A DNA stretch of 64,000 nucleotides from Desulfobaculum xiamenense (GCF_011927665.1 NZ_JAATJA010000001.1:725019-789018), one strand, 5' to 3'. Shown: positions 42,808 through 52,166, counted from the stretch's first letter. The notes: a model not told the origin generated them from the sequence alone. A program made the numbers and translations.

Positions 42808-43549
42808 GCCCTGGAAACGCCTGGAGTCCGGCGACTGCCGCTGGGACGACTTCTCGTCCCTTGAGCGTGAGTTGATCGTCCGGCACTACGCGCCCAAGAT
42901 CAAGATCTTGGCGCTCCGGCTCAAGGGGAAGCTCCCACAGCAGGTGGAACTGAACGAGTTGCTCTCTGCGGGCACACTCGGTCTCATCGAGTGCCTTGGC
43001 AAATTCAAGCCCGAACTGAACATCAAGTTCGAGACCTATGCTGAAAACCGCATCCGCGGTGCCATGCTGGACGAACTCCGCCGCATGGACTGGTTCTCGC
43101 GCGGGCTGCGCCAGCGCGTGCGCATGCTTGAGGAGGCCATCCGCAAGATCGAGAACCGCACCGGCCACCGCGCCAGCAAGGACGAGCTGAGTCAGGAGAC
43201 CGGCCTCTCGGAACGCGAGGTGGAGGCGGCGCTTGGTGCGCTCCAGAATCAGCTCTGTCTGAGCCTCGACGCCATTCAGGACCACTTCTCGCCCGACCAG
43301 AGCGCGCACATCGATAACGAACCCTACAAGACGACCGCGCTTCAGGACATCATCGACAAAATCGCCAGTCTGATAGATGAGTTGACGATGCGGGAGAAAC
43401 TGGTATTATCCCTCTACTACAGCGAAGAATTGAATATGCGGGAGACTGCCGAGGTCATGGGCATCACGGAAGGCCGCGTCTCGCAGCTCCACTCGCAGGC
43501 ACTCAAAAAACTCAAGACGAAATTCCGCGCCGCATACGGCCGGGAATAA
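42761..43549 (+). CDS. fliA: RNA polymerase sigma factor for flagellar operons (sigma-28)
   Basis: FliA directs late flagellar, motor and chemotaxis transcription. The 262-residue protein has region 2 (ELNELLSAGTLGLIECLGKF; FETYAENRIRGAML), region 3 and region 4 (LTMREKLVLSLYYSEELNMR; GITEGRVSQLHSQALKKL). The ATG at 42761 gives a 47-nt overlap with flhG. A conserved domain begins near residue 35, so a slightly later start is possible. No flgM is visible in the window. Confidence 0.95.
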   Translation: METLSFSGKNSSSRTEPWKRLESGDCRWDDFSSLERELIVRHYAPKIKILALRLKGKLPQQVELNELLSAGTLGLIECLGKFKPELNIKFETYAENRIRGAMLDELRRMDWFSRGLRQRVRMLEEAIRKIENRTGHRASKDELSQETGLSEREVEAALGALQNQLCLSLDAIQDHFSPDQSAHIDNEPYKTTALQDIIDKIASLIDELTMREKLVLSLYYSEELNMRETAEVMGITEGRVSQLHSQALKKLKTKFRAAYGRE

Positions 43550-43572
43550 CTCGCAAGAATCGGGAGACACAC

Positions 43573-43956
43573 ATGGCCATCGACAAGAACATGCGCATTC
43601 TCGTTGTGGACGACTTCTCCACCATGCGCAGGATTGTAAAGAACATCCTCCGCCAGCTCGGCTTCAACAACATCGTTGAAGCGGACGATGGCACCACGGC
43701 CTGGGACATCCTGAACAAAGACAAGATCGACTTCATCGTCTCCGACTGGAACATGCCCGAAATGCCCGGTATCGACCTGCTGCGCAAGGTCCGCGCCAGC
43801 GAGGAGTTCGCGCACATTCCCTTCCTCATGGTTACCGCCGAGGGACTTCAGGAGAACATCATCGAAGCCGTGCAGGCCAAGGTGTCCAACTACATCGTCA
43901 AGCCCTTCACCGCAGAGACCCTCAGCCAGAAAATCAACAAGATTTTCGAGGGATAG
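43573..43956 (+). CDS. cheY: Chemotaxis response regulator CheY
   Basis: The 127-residue single receiver domain has the acidic pocket VVDD, phospho-acceptor Asp in VSDWNMPEMPG (about residue 59), switch Thr in MVTAEG and Lys in VKPFT. The SDWNMP form is typical of CheY proteins that bind FliM, and this gene position after fliA is common. GGGAGACACAC precedes the ATG. It starts 23 nt after fliA. Confidence 0.95.
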   Translation: MAIDKNMRILVVDDFSTMRRIVKNILRQLGFNNIVEADDGTTAWDILNKDKIDFIVSDWNMPEMPGIDLLRKVRASEEFAHIPFLMVTAEGLQENIIEAVQAKVSNYIVKPFTAETLSQKINKIFEG

Positions 43957-43997
43957 CCACTTAATCCGCATAGCGGACGGTGGCCGGAAGGGTTGCG

Positions 43998-44708
43998 ATG
44001 ATCGATGAGCTTGAGGATCTCCTCAACGGTGACGACGCGGCAAAGGCCGAGCTCGACACCGACGAACTGAACGCCTCGCTTCCCCGTGAGTCCCAGAAGG
44101 TCGAACTCGACCTCGAAGACGCACCATTCCTCGACGAGGAAGAGGAAGAAGAGGAAGAACCACAGCCCGAGGCTGCCGCACCGGCTCCCGTCCTTGAGGA
44201 AGCCGGAGAAAAGGGCCCGGTCTGGTTCAAGAATCTGCGGATTGTCATTCCCGCTGCGGCAGCACTCCTGCTCGTCGTGGCGGGTCTTTCCGTTTGGCTG
44301 TTCATGCGCCAGCCCGCGCCGCCAGAGGCTGAACCCGAGGCCACGACCGAAGAGGTCATTCCCGCCGAGGAACAGCCCATGGCCGTACCGGAAGGCGAGA
44401 TGCAGGAATTCCTCGTCGCCTTCGAGCCGTTCTGGGTGGAGCAGCGCGACACGTCGGGCAACGTCCGCTTTCTGGTCTGCCGCTTCTCCACCGTGACCGA
44501 CGACGAGAAACTTTCCTTCGAGGTTGCCCAGAAGATGGTCATCCTGCGCGATGCGATCTTCTACTACCTCAAGAACAAAGACCTGACCTATCTGGCCGAC
44601 ACGAATAACGCCGAAGCCCTGAAGGCCGACATCCTGTCCGTGATGAACCAGTATCTCAGCACCGGTAGGATAGAGACCCTGCTCATCGAGGAATATCTGG
44701 TGAAGTAG
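43998..44708 (+). CDS. fliL: FliL-like flagellar basal body protein
   Basis: FliL stabilises stators around the motor. The 236-residue protein has an unusually long acidic cytoplasmic N-terminus (about 1-75, with a run of Glu near residue 45). One membrane helix (about 82-104, IVIPAAAALLLVVAGLSVWLF), a Pro/Glu linker and a FliL-type periplasmic domain follow (EFLVAFEPFWVEQ...VILRDAIFYYLKNKDL...LIEEYLVK). I chose ATG 43998 with GGAAGGG upstream over the GTG at 43980. Confidence 0.82.
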   Translation: MIDELEDLLNGDDAAKAELDTDELNASLPRESQKVELDLEDAPFLDEEEEEEEEPQPEAAAPAPVLEEAGEKGPVWFKNLRIVIPAAAALLLVVAGLSVWLFMRQPAPPEAEPEATTEEVIPAEEQPMAVPEGEMQEFLVAFEPFWVEQRDTSGNVRFLVCRFSTVTDDEKLSFEVAQKMVILRDAIFYYLKNKDLTYLADTNNAEALKADILSVMNQYLSTGRIETLLIEEYLVK

Positions 44709-45032
44709 ATGTCGACGAACATAAACCTCCCCGTGCTGCTGGCCCAGCTACCGCATCTGGCCAAGCTGACCAGCGCAGAGCAGACGCGCCCGGACACGCA
44801 GGCCGCGTTTTCGCAGCGTCTGGCCCGCGAGGAGGAAAAGCGCCGACAGGAATCCGTCGAGGAAGTCGAAAAGCAGGATCGGCCAAAGGCCGTAGGCGAC
44901 GAAAAGCGAAAGGACCACCGGCGCGACCAACGCATGCGCGAACGCGAACGCAAGGCCGACGAGGAAAAGGAAGACGCCCCCGCTCCGTCCAAGAGCCCGT
45001 GGTCCGGAAACATCATCAACAGGAAAATCTAG
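44709..45032 (+). CDS. Highly charged small protein in flagellar operon
   Basis: The 107-residue product starts immediately after the FliL-like stop codon. The first ~30 residues are moderately hydrophobic (NLPVLLAQLPHLAKL). The middle (about 38-92) is almost entirely Lys/Arg/Glu/Asp, probably a long helix, and the end is SPWSGNIINRKI. No known domain is visible. Position suggests a flagellar accessory role such as export or assembly; that is inference. Confidence 0.65.
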   Translation: MSTNINLPVLLAQLPHLAKLTSAEQTRPDTQAAFSQRLAREEEKRRQESVEEVEKQDRPKAVGDEKRKDHRRDQRMRERERKADEEKEDAPAPSKSPWSGNIINRKI

Positions 45033-45083
45033 CGTCCAACACGCGCATCCGCCCACTCACCCTACGACCACGGCAGCCCGACA

Positions 45084-45503
45084 ATGAACCCCACGCTCAC
45101 GCTTCTGCTCATCATGAGCATCACCGAATTTCTGCTGCTCGGCCTGCTGCTCGTCTTCTTCCTGCGCCTGCGCCGTTCCGAATCCGCGCTCAATACGCTG
45201 CAACAGAAGCAGGAATCCATCCTCGCCAAGCTCCACTTCAACGCGGAACTCGAACAGGAGTTGGTCTCCACCTTTGCGAAGCGCCAGTCTGAGTTGTCGC
45301 AGTTGGACAACCTGCTGGAAGAGCGCGCCAAGGACCTGCGCAAGCTGGTACGGCAGGCCGAGGAAATCTCCCGCTCGCCGCAGTTCCTGCGCGAAGTCAT
45401 CATCTCCGGACGCCGCAAGGGCAAGTCCCCGCAGGCACTGGCTCTGACCACCGGGCTCTCTGTGGACGAGGTCGAGCTCATCCTCGAACAGGCCGGACTC
45501 TAG
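45084..45503 (+). CDS. DUF2802-like membrane coiled-coil protein
   Basis: The 139-residue protein has an N-terminal membrane helix (about 5-27), a coiled coil (about 30-95), and a short C-terminal helix-turn-helix-like motif RRKGKSPQALALTTGLSVDE. This layout matches DUF2802 proteins, which are found in flagellar loci of other bacteria. Its molecular role is unknown. It lies 51 nt after the charged small protein and 9 nt before the next gene. Confidence 0.7.
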   Translation: MNPTLTLLLIMSITEFLLLGLLLVFFLRLRRSESALNTLQQKQESILAKLHFNAELEQELVSTFAKRQSELSQLDNLLEERAKDLRKLVRQAEEISRSPQFLREVIISGRRKGKSPQALALTTGLSVDEVELILEQAGL

Positions 45504-45512
45504 GCAAACACC

Positions 45513-46379
45513 ATGCGCATTGGCGGATATGGCGGCAACGGCTCCGGCGACGGCTCCGGACGGGACCGCAATCGCGCGGACACCTTCCGTGGTAGGCACC
45601 GCCTCGGCGAACGCCTGAGCGGACGGCTCATCGCCTACGAGCGCCCCGGCCTCGCTCGCATCGACTTTCAGGGCCTCGAACTCACCGCCCGCATCGAATC
45701 GACCCCACTGCCGCTGCCCGGACAATTCGTCCTCTTCCGCGTGTTGCGTCTCGTTCCCGAGATCGTATTGCAGGAACTCGGCGTGTCCGATGGCGGCAAC
45801 GATCCGCTTTTCGCCGCGCTGCATGCCTTCTGGGCCGCGCGCGCAACGCTGGAAAGCCGCACCCACGCCCTGCGCGCCGACATTGCCGCGCAAAACACCA
45901 CGCTTTCCGAACGTCATGACGCATGGCTCGACGGCGTCTCCCGCACGACGGACATCGGGGACGCGTGGGCGGCCATCGCCCATGCCCTTGCCGCGCTCAA
46001 CGCGCTCCTGACCTCACGTGGGCCATGGCGTGCCGACTACCAGCCGTGGCTGCTGCCCGAGGCCCTTTCCAGTGAAATCCTTCTCGACAGCGCACTCATG
46101 CGTGGCGAAGGCGGCGAAGCGGGCTTCTCTTTTTCCCTCCCCGATGAGGGGCAGTGCGAAATCCGCATCTACGCGGCTCCACCCCGTGCCACCTGCCGAC
46201 TGTCCATGGAACATCCGGCCCCGTCGCCCCGCCTCCATCAAGCCGCGCTCGACCTCGTGCCCGCTGGCCTTGCCGCAAGCGTGCTGCCACCCCAGCCGCT
46301 CCCGCAGGACGCACACGCAGGGGTGCTGGCCCGTCTGGCGCAGGGCGGCCCGGGGCACAGGCTGCGCCTTCGCGTCTAA
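45513..46379 (+). CDS. Unknown protein in flagellar operon, possibly FliK-related
   Basis: The 288-residue protein opens with a Gly/Arg/Asp-rich disordered tail (about 1-30). A small beta-rich module follows (GERLSGRLIAYERPGLARID, then PLPGQFVLFRVLRLVPEIVL) that looks like the pre-C-terminal module of FliK-type hook-length proteins. The C-terminal half is Ala/Pro-rich. I see no full FliK C-terminal domain, so the relation is tentative. It closes the flagellar block, with about 100 nt before dus. Confidence 0.6.
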   Translation: MRIGGYGGNGSGDGSGRDRNRADTFRGRHRLGERLSGRLIAYERPGLARIDFQGLELTARIESTPLPLPGQFVLFRVLRLVPEIVLQELGVSDGGNDPLFAALHAFWAARATLESRTHALRADIAAQNTTLSERHDAWLDGVSRTTDIGDAWAAIAHALAALNALLTSRGPWRADYQPWLLPEALSSEILLDSALMRGEGGEAGFSFSLPDEGQCEIRIYAAPPRATCRLSMEHPAPSPRLHQAALDLVPAGLAASVLPPQPLPQDAHAGVLARLAQGGPGHRLRLRV

Positions 46380-46479
46380 CCGCACGCGCTTGAGTTCGCG
46401 CGACCGCAATGGTAGACACCTCTTCCCGGCGACGTAACCGCTGCGGACATTTTCAGGGATATTTCACACCAGACCGGAC

Positions 46480-47469
46480 ATGAACGAAAAACGCCATCCA
46501 CTCATCGCCAAGGACAGTCCTTGGCTCGCCCCCCTTGCCGGGTTCTCGGACCTGCCCTTCCGCCTGCTGTGCCGCGAGCACGGATGCAGTGTGGCCTGCA
46601 CCGAAATGGTCAGCGCCAAGGGGCTCGTCTATGGCGGCCCCGGCACCGGCAACCTTCTCGACACCTCGCCGCAGGACACGCCGCTGGTGGTCCAGCTCTT
46701 CGGCGCGGAGCCGGAGTTCATCGAAAAGGCCATGGGCATCCTGCTCGAACGGGGCTACGAATACTTCGACCTCAACTCGGGCTGTCCGGTCAAGAAGGTG
46801 ACCAAGACCGGCGCGGGCGCGGCCCTGCACAACGATGTGGACCGCCTCGAAGCCATCGTAGCCGTCATGGCGAAGCTGGCACCGGGCCGCACGGGCGTGA
46901 AGTTCCGCCTCGGCTGGGCGGCTGGCGAGGAAAATTATCTTGAAATCGGCAAGCGCATGGAGCAGGCCGGAGCCTCGTGGCTGTCCCTGCATCCGCGCCA
47001 CGCCAAGCAGGGCTACTCCGGCACGGCCAACTGGGACGCCCTTGCGGAACTGGTTGGCGCTGTCGAGACCCCGGTCATCGCCAGCGGAGACCTCTTCACG
47101 GCCGAGGACGGCGTGCGCTGCATCGAAGAGACCGGCGTTTCCGGCGTCATGTTCGCTCGCGGCGCACTCTACGGCCCGCACATCTTCGAACGCTTCCGCG
47201 CTCTCATGCACGGCGAGACGCCCATCACGCCCGACGGCCCGGCCATTGCGGACATGATCCGCCGCCACGCCGAACTGGCGCGCGAATATTTTCAGGGTCG
47301 CAAGGCGCTGGTGAAGATGCGCACCATCGTGCCGCGCTACGTCCGCGACACACCGGGTTCGCGCATCCTGCGCTCACGCGTGGTAGCCTGCACATCGTGG
47401 GAGGAGCTGGACGAAATCGTCACGGACTTCCTGTGCCGCCAACCCGAGGATACCGACGGCGCACTCTAG
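46480..47469 (+). CDS. dus: tRNA-dihydrouridine synthase
   Basis: Dus enzymes reduce uridines in tRNA with FMN. The 329-residue protein starts with the barrel strand LAPLAGFSDLPFRLLC. NSGCPVKKVTKTGAGAALHN has the catalytic Cys, and the phosphate-binding region is VIASGDLF and GVMFARGAL. It is closest in form to DusB, but the exact class cannot be fixed, so the general symbol is used. It is followed by ispH after 28 nt. Confidence 0.92.
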   Translation: MNEKRHPLIAKDSPWLAPLAGFSDLPFRLLCREHGCSVACTEMVSAKGLVYGGPGTGNLLDTSPQDTPLVVQLFGAEPEFIEKAMGILLERGYEYFDLNSGCPVKKVTKTGAGAALHNDVDRLEAIVAVMAKLAPGRTGVKFRLGWAAGEENYLEIGKRMEQAGASWLSLHPRHAKQGYSGTANWDALAELVGAVETPVIASGDLFTAEDGVRCIEETGVSGVMFARGALYGPHIFERFRALMHGETPITPDGPAIADMIRRHAELAREYFQGRKALVKMRTIVPRYVRDTPGSRILRSRVVACTSWEELDEIVTDFLCRQPEDTDGAL

Positions 47470-47497
47470 TCCGCCGCAAGGAACGAGGAGATTCGCA

Positions 47498-48343
47498 ATG
47501 GACGTCATTCTTGCCGAAACGGCCGGATTCTGCATGGGCGTGAGCCTCGCGCTCAAGAAGCTCGATTCCACGCTGGAGGAAGCCACGGGCAACCGCATCC
47601 GCACCCTCGGCCCCATCATCCACAATCCGCAGGTGCTGGAAGCCTACGCCGCGCGCGGAGTGGACGTCATCACCACGCCCGCCGAGGCCATGCCCGGCGA
47701 CACTGTGGTCATCCGCGCCCACGGCGTGCCGCAGGAAACGGAGCGCGAGCTTCAGGCACGCGGCGTAACGGTTCACGACGCCACCTGCCCCAGGGTCAAG
47801 AAAGCACAGCTGCTCATCGCCCGCCAGACCGAGCGCGGCAGAACGCTGCTGCTGTACGGCGAGGCCGACCATCCCGAGGTGCGGGGCCTTCTGTCCTACG
47901 CAGACAAAAACGCCATCGTCTTCGAAACCCTCGATGAGCTGAAAGAACGCGTGGTTCCGGGCACGGACTATTTTCTCGCCGCGCAGACCACGCAGGACCG
48001 CAAGCTCTTCGAGAAAATCCACGAATATCTGAAACACGTTTCCACGCGCCCGCTTCCGGTGCTCGAAACCATCTGCGACGCCACGCGCATCCGACAGGAC
48101 GAAGCCATACGCATCGCCCGCGAGGTCGAGGCAATGGTGGTGGCCGGCGGACGCAACAGCGGCAACACCCGCCGCCTCGTGCAGGTGGTGCGCGATCAGG
48201 GCACGCCATGCACCCATGTCGAAACCGCCGACGAGCTCAACGCCGACGATTTCCGGGGACTCAACAGAATCGGCTTGACAGCCGGCGCTTCCACCCCCGA
48301 TAAAATCATAAGAGAGATAGTCGAAAGGCTGCAGTCTTTCTAA
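47498..48343 (+). CDS. ispH: 4-hydroxy-3-methylbut-2-enyl diphosphate reductase
   Basis: IspH makes IPP and DMAPP in the last step of the MEP isoprenoid pathway using a 4Fe-4S cluster. The 281-residue protein has AGFCMGV (Cys12), HDATCPRVKKA (Cys about 93) and ETICDATRIRQ (Cys about 191), which ligate the cluster. HGVPQE and AGASTPD are further active-site motifs. A GAGGAGATTCGCA-type site precedes the ATG. It lies downstream of dus and 41 nt before cheV. Confidence 0.95.
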   Translation: MDVILAETAGFCMGVSLALKKLDSTLEEATGNRIRTLGPIIHNPQVLEAYAARGVDVITTPAEAMPGDTVVIRAHGVPQETERELQARGVTVHDATCPRVKKAQLLIARQTERGRTLLLYGEADHPEVRGLLSYADKNAIVFETLDELKERVVPGTDYFLAAQTTQDRKLFEKIHEYLKHVSTRPLPVLETICDATRIRQDEAIRIAREVEAMVVAGGRNSGNTRRLVQVVRDQGTPCTHVETADELNADDFRGLNRIGLTAGASTPDKIIREIVERLQSF

Positions 48344-48383
48344 CACCAGCGGCCGTTCACGACGAATCGCCGAAGGAGTTCCC

Positions 48384-49340
48384 ATGGCCCAGACCAACAT
48401 TCTTCTCGAAGCGGGCACCAACGAGCTGGAAATCGTCGAGTTCTACCTCGACGAACCCGCCGTGGAGGGCAGCCACTACCAAGGCTACTACGGCGTCAAC
48501 GTCGCCAAGGTCCTCGAAATCATCCGCATGCCCCAGGTCACGGAGATGCCCGAGGTAAGCCACCCCTGCGTGCTCGGCGCGTTCAACCAGCGCTCGCACA
48601 TCATCCCGCTGGTGGACCTCTCCATGTGGCTCGGCAAGAAACGCGTGGAAAAGGAACCTCCGAAGGTCATCGTCACCGAGTTCAACAAGGTGACCACAGC
48701 TTTCCTCGTTTCCGGCGTCACGCGCATCCACCGCATCAGTTGGGAGGAGGTCGAACCGCCGAACCGTTTCGTCTCCACCCTGTCCGGCGATTCCATCACC
48801 GGCGTGGTCAAGATGGAGGATCGCATCATCTTCATCCTCGACCTCGAAAAGATCGTGGCGGACCTGAACCCGTCCCTCGGCCTGCGCCTCGACGAATCCA
48901 TCGTCTGGGAGAAGTCCGAGAACTACAAGGCCCTCGTGGCGGACGACTCCACCCTCGTGCGCGAAATGCTCAAGGACCTGTTGCAGAAGGCCGGATTCAT
49001 CGTCGAGACCGTGCACAACGGCAAGCAGGCGTGGGATCGCCTCGAACAACTGCGCAACCTCGCGACCCAGAACGGAAAACCCATCTGGGACTACGTCAAC
49101 GTCCTCGTCTCGGACATCGAAATGCCGAGCATGGACGGCCACAACCTGACCTTGCGCGTCAAGCAGGACCCGGTGCTGCGAAAGCTCCCGGTCATGCTCT
49201 TCTCCTCGCTCATCACCGACAAGCTTCGCCACAAGGGCGATTCCGTCGGCGCAGATGAACAGATATCGAAACCCGAAGTGTCGCGGCTTGCCCTGCGCGC
49301 CAAGGATCTCATCGCCAAATACATGGAAGAGTCCGAATAG
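48384..49340 (+). CDS. cheV: Chemotaxis protein CheV (CheW-receiver fusion)
   Basis: CheV couples receptors to CheA and is itself phosphorylated. The 318-residue protein has a CheW-like domain (about 15-165, with YYGVNVAKVLEIIRMPQV and GVVKMEDRIIFILDLEKI) and a receiver domain (about 180-315: VADDSTLVREM, phospho-acceptor Asp in VSDIEMPSMDG, FSSLITD, and QISKPEVSRL). The Lys of the receiver switch is kept. AAGGAGTTCCC precedes the ATG. It sits apart from the flagellar block, after ispH, with a hairpin behind it. Confidence 0.94.
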   Translation: MAQTNILLEAGTNELEIVEFYLDEPAVEGSHYQGYYGVNVAKVLEIIRMPQVTEMPEVSHPCVLGAFNQRSHIIPLVDLSMWLGKKRVEKEPPKVIVTEFNKVTTAFLVSGVTRIHRISWEEVEPPNRFVSTLSGDSITGVVKMEDRIIFILDLEKIVADLNPSLGLRLDESIVWEKSENYKALVADDSTLVREMLKDLLQKAGFIVETVHNGKQAWDRLEQLRNLATQNGKPIWDYVNVLVSDIEMPSMDGHNLTLRVKQDPVLRKLPVMLFSSLITDKLRHKGDSVGADEQISKPEVSRLALRAKDLIAKYMEESE

Positions 49341-49372
49341 GTCTCCAACGTCCCGACAACGCTTGCAAAACC

Positions 49373-49403
49373 GCATCCCGGTCCCGCCTCGGAGCCGGGA
49401 TGC
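49373..49403 (+). terminator. Hairpin between cheV and nadE
   Basis: The 9-bp stem GCATCCCGG/CCGGGATGC with a 13-nt loop lies between the genes. There is no T-run, so termination here would be weak or factor-dependent. Confidence 0.4.
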
Positions 49404-49416
49404 GTCATACCTGCGC

Positions 49417-51063
49417 ATGAAATTCGCACTGCTGCAACTGAACCCCACTGTCGGAGACATCGAGGGAAACGCCCGCCGCATCGCCGATGCGGTCCGCACC
49501 GCCGCGTCCGCCGGGGCGGACCTGTGTGTCACCCCGGAGTTGGCCCTCATGGGCTACCCCCCGCGCGACCTTCTGCTTCAGGGCGGATTCGTCAGCGCGG
49601 CGTGGGAGCGCCTCGCCGCCCTCGCCCTTGAACTCAAGGACATGCCACCGGTGCTCGTCGGCATCGCCGCCGTCAACGACTCCGGCACGGGAAAGCCGCT
49701 GCACAACTGCGCGGCGCTCCTCTACGGCGGAGAAGTGCGCGACGTCTTCCGCAAAACGCTTCTGCCCTCCTACGACGTCTTCGACGAAGACCGCTACTTC
49801 GAGCCGGGCAAAGGTCCGGACATCCTCGTCCACAAGGGCAGGCGCATCGCCGTAACCATCTGCGAGGACATCTGGAACGACTCCAACTTCTGGTCCTCAC
49901 CGCTCTACCCGAGCGACCCCCTCGAAATGATCGCCGCACGCGGCGCGGACATCGTGGTCAACCTCTCGGCCTCGCCCTTCGTCATCGGCAAGCAGCGCAT
50001 CCGGCAGGACATGCTGTCCTTCACGGCGCGCAAATACGGCATGTCCATCGTCTACGCCAATCAGATCGGCAGCAACGACGACCTCGTCTTCGCCGGGCGC
50101 AGCATGGCCTTCGGGCCGGACGGCAAGCTCTTCGCCCGCGCCAAATCCTTCGCCGAGGACATCCTCATCGTGGATACCGACGCCCGCACCGGCCGCATGG
50201 AGAACGACGACTTTTCGCCGGAAAGCGAGTCATGGCGCGCCCTCGTACTCGGTGTGCGCGACTATGCCCGCAAGTGCGGCTTCCGTAGCGCGCTGCTCGG
50301 CCTGTCCGGCGGCATCGACTCGTCCCTCGTGGCGGCCATCGCCGCCGAGGCCCTCGGCCCGGAGAACGTACTCGGCGTGCTCATGCCCTCACCGTGGTCC
50401 AGCGTCGGCAGCATCACAGACGCCGAGGAACTGGCGACCAACCTCGGCATCCGCACCCGCACCATCCCCATCAAGCGCCTCATGCGCTCCTTCGACGACG
50501 CGCTTGGCGAGGCCTTCGAAGGCCACCCCGCCGACGTCACGGAAGAGAACATACAGGCCCGCATCCGCGGAAACCTGCTCATGGCCATGTCCAACAAGTT
50601 CCGCTCGCTGCTCCTGTCCACGGGCAACAAGTCCGAATTGGCCGTGGGCTACTGCACCATCTACGGCGACATGTCCGGCGGCCTCGCCGTCATCTCCGAC
50701 GTTCCGAAAACGCTGGTCTTCGCCATGTGCCGCTGGCTGAACAGCTCGCGCGGGCGCGACATCATCCCCGCAAACGTCATTTCCAAGCCCCCGTCGGCGG
50801 AACTGCGCCCCGGACAGAAGGACGAGGACAGCCTGCCGCCCTACGAGGTGCTCGACGCCATCCTCGACCGCCTCGTTGTGCAGCGCCTGTCGCCAGACGC
50901 CATCGAGCAGGCGGGGTACGACCGCGCCACCATCGACCGCGTGCGCCATCTGCTGCGCATCGCGGAATTCAAGCGCAGGCAGGCCGCTCCGGGCATCAAG
51001 ATCACGGACCGCGCCTTCGGCACCGGCTGGCGCATGCCCCTTGCCGCACGCCTGAGCTACTGA
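49417..51063 (+). CDS. nadE: NAD+ synthase, glutamine-hydrolysing
   Basis: The 548-residue enzyme amidates deamido-NAD. It fuses an N-terminal nitrilase-type glutaminase (about 1-250: PELALMGYPPRDLL Glu, KTLLPSYDVFDE Lys, TICEDIWND Cys triad) to a C-terminal PP-loop synthetase (about 270-548: LSGGIDSSLVA, STGNKSELAVGYCTIYGD). I chose the ATG at 49417 where the conserved glutaminase strand MKFALLQLNPTVGD begins; the reading frame is open further up in the cheV tail. No strong ribosome-binding site is seen. Confidence 0.95.
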   Translation: MKFALLQLNPTVGDIEGNARRIADAVRTAASAGADLCVTPELALMGYPPRDLLLQGGFVSAAWERLAALALELKDMPPVLVGIAAVNDSGTGKPLHNCAALLYGGEVRDVFRKTLLPSYDVFDEDRYFEPGKGPDILVHKGRRIAVTICEDIWNDSNFWSSPLYPSDPLEMIAARGADIVVNLSASPFVIGKQRIRQDMLSFTARKYGMSIVYANQIGSNDDLVFAGRSMAFGPDGKLFARAKSFAEDILIVDTDARTGRMENDDFSPESESWRALVLGVRDYARKCGFRSALLGLSGGIDSSLVAAIAAEALGPENVLGVLMPSPWSSVGSITDAEELATNLGIRTRTIPIKRLMRSFDDALGEAFEGHPADVTEENIQARIRGNLLMAMSNKFRSLLLSTGNKSELAVGYCTIYGDMSGGLAVISDVPKTLVFAMCRWLNSSRGRDIIPANVISKPPSAELRPGQKDEDSLPPYEVLDAILDRLVVQRLSPDAIEQAGYDRATIDRVRHLLRIAEFKRRQAAPGIKITDRAFGTGWRMPLAARLSY

Positions 51064-51098
51064 CGCGCCGCGAGGTCGCACCGGCATATCCGAACAAA

Positions 51099-51133
51099 AA
51101 GCCCCCGGCGGAACCATGTTCCACCGGGGGCTT
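51099..51133 (-). terminator. Intrinsic terminator of hypD-hypE, also between convergent nadE
   Basis: A long stem with GCCCCCGG (51101-51108) and CCGGGGGC (51124-51131), extended by GGAAC/GTTCC-type pairs, runs into five T residues on the minus strand. Confidence 0.85.
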
Positions 51134-51155
51134 CCTATCATCGTGGGGAAGGACG

Positions 51156-52163
51156 CTAGCAGATGCGCGGAAGCTGTTCGCCTTCGAGCATGTTGAGCAG
51201 GCGCTTGCCGCCAAGCGGCGTGCGCATGATGACCTTGCCCGCGTTCTCGGCGGACACGGTGCCCACGCGGCAGGCTCCGTGACCGTTCTCGTCGGCCCGC
51301 ATGACCTCAAGGGCCTTCTCGACCTTGTCCTCGGGCAGGATGCACAGGAACTTGCCCTCGTTGGCGAGGTAGAGCGGATCGAGTCCGAGGATGGAGCAGC
51401 CCGAACGCACGCCGTCGTTCACGGGAATGAGTTCCTCTTCGAGCTGGATGCCCACGGAGGAGGACTGCGCGATCTCGTTGAGGGTGGTGGCGAGGCCGCC
51501 GCGCGTGGGATCGCGCAGGACGTGAATGTCGCCGACCTCGGTGACGAGCTTCTCGGTCAGGTGGTTCAGTGCGGCGCTGTCGCTCTCGACCTTCGTCTCA
51601 AGGGGCAGGCCCTCACGCTGGGCGAGGATGGTCAGGCCATGGTCACCCATGGTGCCGGACACCAGCACCACATCGCCGGGGCGGGCATTCTCGCCGCTGG
51701 GATATGCGTCGGTAAGCATGGTGCCGACGCCCGTGGTGTTGATGAAGATCTTGTCGGCCATGCCGCGGGGCACGACCTTGGTGTCACCGGTGACGATGTA
51801 CACGCCCGCCTTCTCGGCGGCACGGGCCATGGACGCCACGATGCGCTCCAGCACCTCGAACTCCAGCCCTTCCTCAATGAGGTAGGCGCAGGAGAGGAAG
51901 CGCGGCCTTGCGCCAAGCATGGCCACGTCGTTCACGGTGCCGTGCACAGCGAGGGAGCCGATGTCGCCGCCGGGGAAGAAAATGGGATCGACGGTGAACG
52001 TGTCGGTACTCATGGCTATGGGACCGGCGATGTCGAGGAATGCGGCGTCGTCGAGCCTATTCAGCACCGGGTTGGAGAAATGCGCCTTGAACAGCTCGCT
52101 GATGAGACGCTGGGAGGCCTTGCCTCCGCTGCCGTAGTCCAGAAGAACCTTCTTGTCGCTCAT
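51156..52163 (-). CDS. hypE: Hydrogenase expression/formation protein HypE
   Basis: HypE dehydrates a carbamoylated C-terminal Cys to thiocyanate, the cyanide donor for the [NiFe]-hydrogenase active site. The 335-residue protein has the PurM/AIRS-like fold with GDIGSLAVHGTVNDVAMLGA and RDPTRGGLATTLNEIA. It ends PRIC, the invariant terminal Cys. It lies 3 nt after hypD. HypF, HypC, HypA/B and hydrogenase structural genes are not in the window. Confidence 0.96.
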   Translation of the reverse strand: MSDKKVLLDYGSGGKASQRLISELFKAHFSNPVLNRLDDAAFLDIAGPIAMSTDTFTVDPIFFPGGDIGSLAVHGTVNDVAMLGARPRFLSCAYLIEEGLEFEVLERIVASMARAAEKAGVYIVTGDTKVVPRGMADKIFINTTGVGTMLTDAYPSGENARPGDVVLVSGTMGDHGLTILAQREGLPLETKVESDSAALNHLTEKLVTEVGDIHVLRDPTRGGLATTLNEIAQSSSVGIQLEEELIPVNDGVRSGCSILGLDPLYLANEGKFLCILPEDKVEKALEVMRADENGHGACRVGTVSAENAGKVIMRTPLGGKRLLNMLEGEQLPRIC

Positions 52164-52166
52164 GGC

